Below are positions 14,065 to 15,827 of a stretch of 15,827 nt of DNA, piece after piece (position 1 is the stretch's first letter; each line of letters opens with the position of its first letter). A model generated the notes under the pieces. It was not told the origin of the DNA. It made no database searches and saw nothing but the letters and a program-made list of their open reading frames with translations. The position numbers and the translations under genes were made by a program. This DNA comes from Flavipsychrobacter stenotrophus (lineage in GTDB: Bacteria > Bacteroidota > Bacteroidia > Chitinophagales > Chitinophagaceae), in contig CANBTK010000002.1 in the NCBI GenBank assembly GCA_947372365.1, forward strand, positions 1-15,827, in the 5' to 3' direction.

Positions 14065-15396
14065 TTAGAACAGGCCAAGCGCTTTTTTCAAATCTGCTTC
14101 TGCGCTTATCATTAGTACTAGTGTTGAAAAATAACTGTTCTGGGCCTTTAACAGTTCGCCCTGGGCCTGTGTAACTTCCATATTACTGCCTACACCTGCT
14201 TTAAATTTCTTCTGTGCAAGGTCAACAACCTCTTTGGCAAGGGTAAGGTTAACTGTCTGGCTCCTTATCTGTAGCATAGAGTTTTTAAGTGTACCGCGTG
14301 CCTGGGCTGCCGTAAAATCAATAGCAAGCTTCAGGTTGTTAATATTATTCGTCGCCTTTTCTACATTCAGCTTTGCTTCTTTTACCCGGTTTACCCTTGC
14401 GAACCCATTGAAGATAGGAACGCTCAGCTGCAAGCCAACAGTGGAATTAGCCTCATAACTTTTGAACTTCCACATATCATTGAATTTATCTGAACCATAG
14501 TTTGTCCCCCATGCGCCAAATGCTGCAAGTGATGGTAAAGCCGAAAGCTTGTACCTGCGAACATTAAAGTCCATAAGGCTCTTAAAAGTGTTCAATACTA
14601 TGTAGTCAGGCACCCTTTCATAACTATCGCCTTCTAATAGCAGGTTAGTCGCAGCAAGAAAGTGGCTATCAAGTGCAGTATCGGTAAGCGTAATTGGCTT
14701 GTTGATATCCATACCTATAGCAAACTTCAGTGCGTACTCATATAGCCTGATTCCATTTTCAAGTGTGACACTATCATTACCCATATTATTCAATTGCACA
14801 CTGCTGCGCTCTACATCAATTTTCTCAACAAAGCCGCTTTGCTCGGTTACAGTAAGGTCATGCATCATATCGCGCAGTGTAGCCAATGAGCTGGCAAGTA
14901 TTTCGCGCTGCTTGTAGGCTACAGCCAAAGTATAGTAAGACTTGAAAATGTTATACCTCACATTATCTATGGTAACGGCTGCCGACTGCTTTGACAGTTC
15001 CAAAGCCATCTTCCTGGCCTGAAGGGCAATCATAGCTGAACCGTCAAATATGAGCTGTGAGGCAGATAGGCCCGCTGATGCAGCGTACGGTACTGTGAAT
15101 GCTACTGAAGTAATCATATCAGGGCCACCAAATGCCTTGGCGTTAATGAAAGACCGCTGCGGCCTTAAAAAATCGTCAAATTCTGCCTTTGCGCTTACCG
15201 TAGGATATGCGATTGAGGCTGTTTGTGCATTTTGGGCTGCCTGTATCAATACATCGACCTGAGCATTCTTAATAGAATAGTTATGCTCCTGGGCATAGTT
15301 TATGCAATCCTGCAGGCTGAGCTTCTGCGCCTCTTGCGCCCGCGCAAAAGATGTTGCAATGAGTAAAGTGATTAGTGTGGTGTAGGACCTTGTCAT
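14065..15396 (-). CDS. TolC-family outer-membrane efflux channel
   Basis: The 443-residue protein has a signal peptide (1-20, ATSFARA before Gln21) and two outer-membrane efflux protein (OEP) repeats. The first half begins LSLQDCINYAQEHNYSIKNAQ, the usual start of the long periplasmic helices. The segment TVPYAASAGLSASQLIFDG marks the first pair of outer-membrane strands and VGLQLSVPIFNGF the second pair. Long amphipathic helices between them and to the C-terminus (ARVNRVKEAKLNVEKA, then LAKEVVDLAQKKFKAGVGSNMEVTQAQGELLKAQ) form the periplasmic tunnel. A trimer of this protein should be the exit duct for the adaptor and RND pump encoded next. The start ATG (15394-15396) overlaps the stop of the tetR-like gene by four bases (ATGA), which indicates translational coupling and a single operon. 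Confidence 0.92.
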   Translation of the reverse strand: MTRSYTTLITLLIATSFARAQEAQKLSLQDCINYAQEHNYSIKNAQVDVLIQAAQNAQTASIAYPTVSAKAEFDDFLRPQRSFINAKAFGGPDMITSVAFTVPYAASAGLSASQLIFDGSAMIALQARKMALELSKQSAAVTIDNVRYNIFKSYYTLAVAYKQREILASSLATLRDMMHDLTVTEQSGFVEKIDVERSSVQLNNMGNDSVTLENGIRLYEYALKFAIGMDINKPITLTDTALDSHFLAATNLLLEGDSYERVPDYIVLNTFKSLMDFNVRRYKLSALPSLAAFGAWGTNYGSDKFNDMWKFKSYEANSTVGLQLSVPIFNGFARVNRVKEAKLNVEKATNNINNLKLAIDFTAAQARGTLKNSMLQIRSQTVNLTLAKEVVDLAQKKFKAGVGSNMEVTQAQGELLKAQNSYFSTLVLMISAEADLKKALGLF

Positions 15397-15827
15397 ATTT
15401 TTGATGCTTGCTTTAAATATTTTTCTTTGTAAGTAATGTATAGTTCCTCGCCCTTGTGCGTCACGAGGCCATAAATGAAATGTTCGCCTATCTCCATGGC
15501 CACCGCTATAAGGCTATTGCGGTCATTTACCATAAGGTTGGGCTGAAACATGAGTAGTGATGATTCCAGCCGGTACCTGGCCATTATATCCGCATCAATA
15601 TTTTCGCGGTACAGGCCTTCTTTAATCCCCTGCAGTATGTTGTCGCGCATCATGGCCACATCCCGGTCCTTCAGCAAATCCCTGAAAGTCTTATAAGCCT
15701 CGGGGTAATACCGCTGCATTTCAAACAATGCCATCGGGTTTATACGCTTGTTCATGGTATCGAAAAAAGCTAATATCTTCACCATGGCTTCTACCGCATT
15801 TTCTGCCTCGCCTAGTACCTGGGCGCA
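15393..15827 (-). CDS. TetR/AcrR-family regulator, C-terminal part
   Basis: The frame runs off the right edge, leaving 144 residues of the C-terminal ligand-binding and dimer domain. It is all-helical, with recognisable segments AMVKILAFFDTMNKRINPMALFEMQRYYPEAY, FRDLLKDRDVAMMRDNILQGIKEGLYRENIDADIMARY, and IGEHFIYGLVTHKGEELY, a pattern typical of Bacteroidota TetR proteins linked to efflux operons. The DNA-binding helix-turn-helix lies outside the window, so the assignment rests on the C-terminal pattern and the position. A Met at 15783-15785 is internal; the frame stays open upstream of it. The stop overlaps the tolC-like start by four bases. As first gene of the operon it is probably a self-repressor that lets go of its operator when a pump substrate binds. 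Confidence 0.8.
   Translation of the reverse strand, partial: CAQVLGEAENAVEAMVKILAFFDTMNKRINPMALFEMQRYYPEAYKTFRDLLKDRDVAMMRDNILQGIKEGLYRENIDADIMARYRLESSLLMFQPNLMVNDRNSLIAVAMEIGEHFIYGLVTHKGEELYITYKEKYLKQASKI

Overview
The window reads as chromosomal DNA from a Bacteroidota bacterium, probably of the Chitinophagales/Sphingobacteriales type. This rests on several signs: tandem OMP_b-brl_2-type outer-membrane barrels with Bacteroidota-style signal peptides cut before Gln, promoter -7 elements of the TAnnTTTG kind, A-rich leaders with little Shine-Dalgarno signal, several TTG starts, and a tetR-tolC-hlyD-RND efflux operon of the type common in this phylum. The lineage is inferred from gene content, not from a database match. 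No rRNA, tRNA, CRISPR array, insertion sequence or prophage was seen. Coding density is high and the longest gap between genes is about 160 bases.

Layout. Bases 1-241 hold the 3' end of a RelE/ParE-type toxin on the plus strand, and its stop codon overlaps the stop of a convergent GNAT acetyltransferase gene (238-789). That gene follows a short LpxD-like acyltransferase (796-1746) on the minus strand. Reading the other way from the same intergenic region is a fold-type IV aminotransferase (1853-2674). Bases 2732-7992 hold six consecutive plus-strand genes for small secreted outer-membrane beta-barrel proteins. They are diverged paralogues carrying seven barrel domains, because the fourth gene encodes two barrels in one polypeptide. 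A perfect intrinsic terminator lies between the fourth and fifth genes.

From 7999 everything is on the minus strand: a secreted SRPBCC-domain protein, a Crp/Fnr-family regulator, and an efflux operon transcribed from the right edge leftward. The efflux operon runs tetR (5' end outside the window), tolC-like outer-membrane channel, lipid-anchored periplasmic adaptor, and an 1148-residue RND permease, and it ends at an intrinsic terminator at 9259-9290. The three transport proteins should assemble into one tripartite pump across the envelope, with the TetR protein as the probable local repressor. The adaptor and permease genes are separated by a 160-base spacer that begins, right after the adaptor stop codon, with about ten head-to-tail copies of a 7-base unit.

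The most unusual items are the barrel array with its fused double barrel and conserved basic tails, and the heptamer tandem repeat inside the efflux operon. I found no convincing new defence or mobile system.
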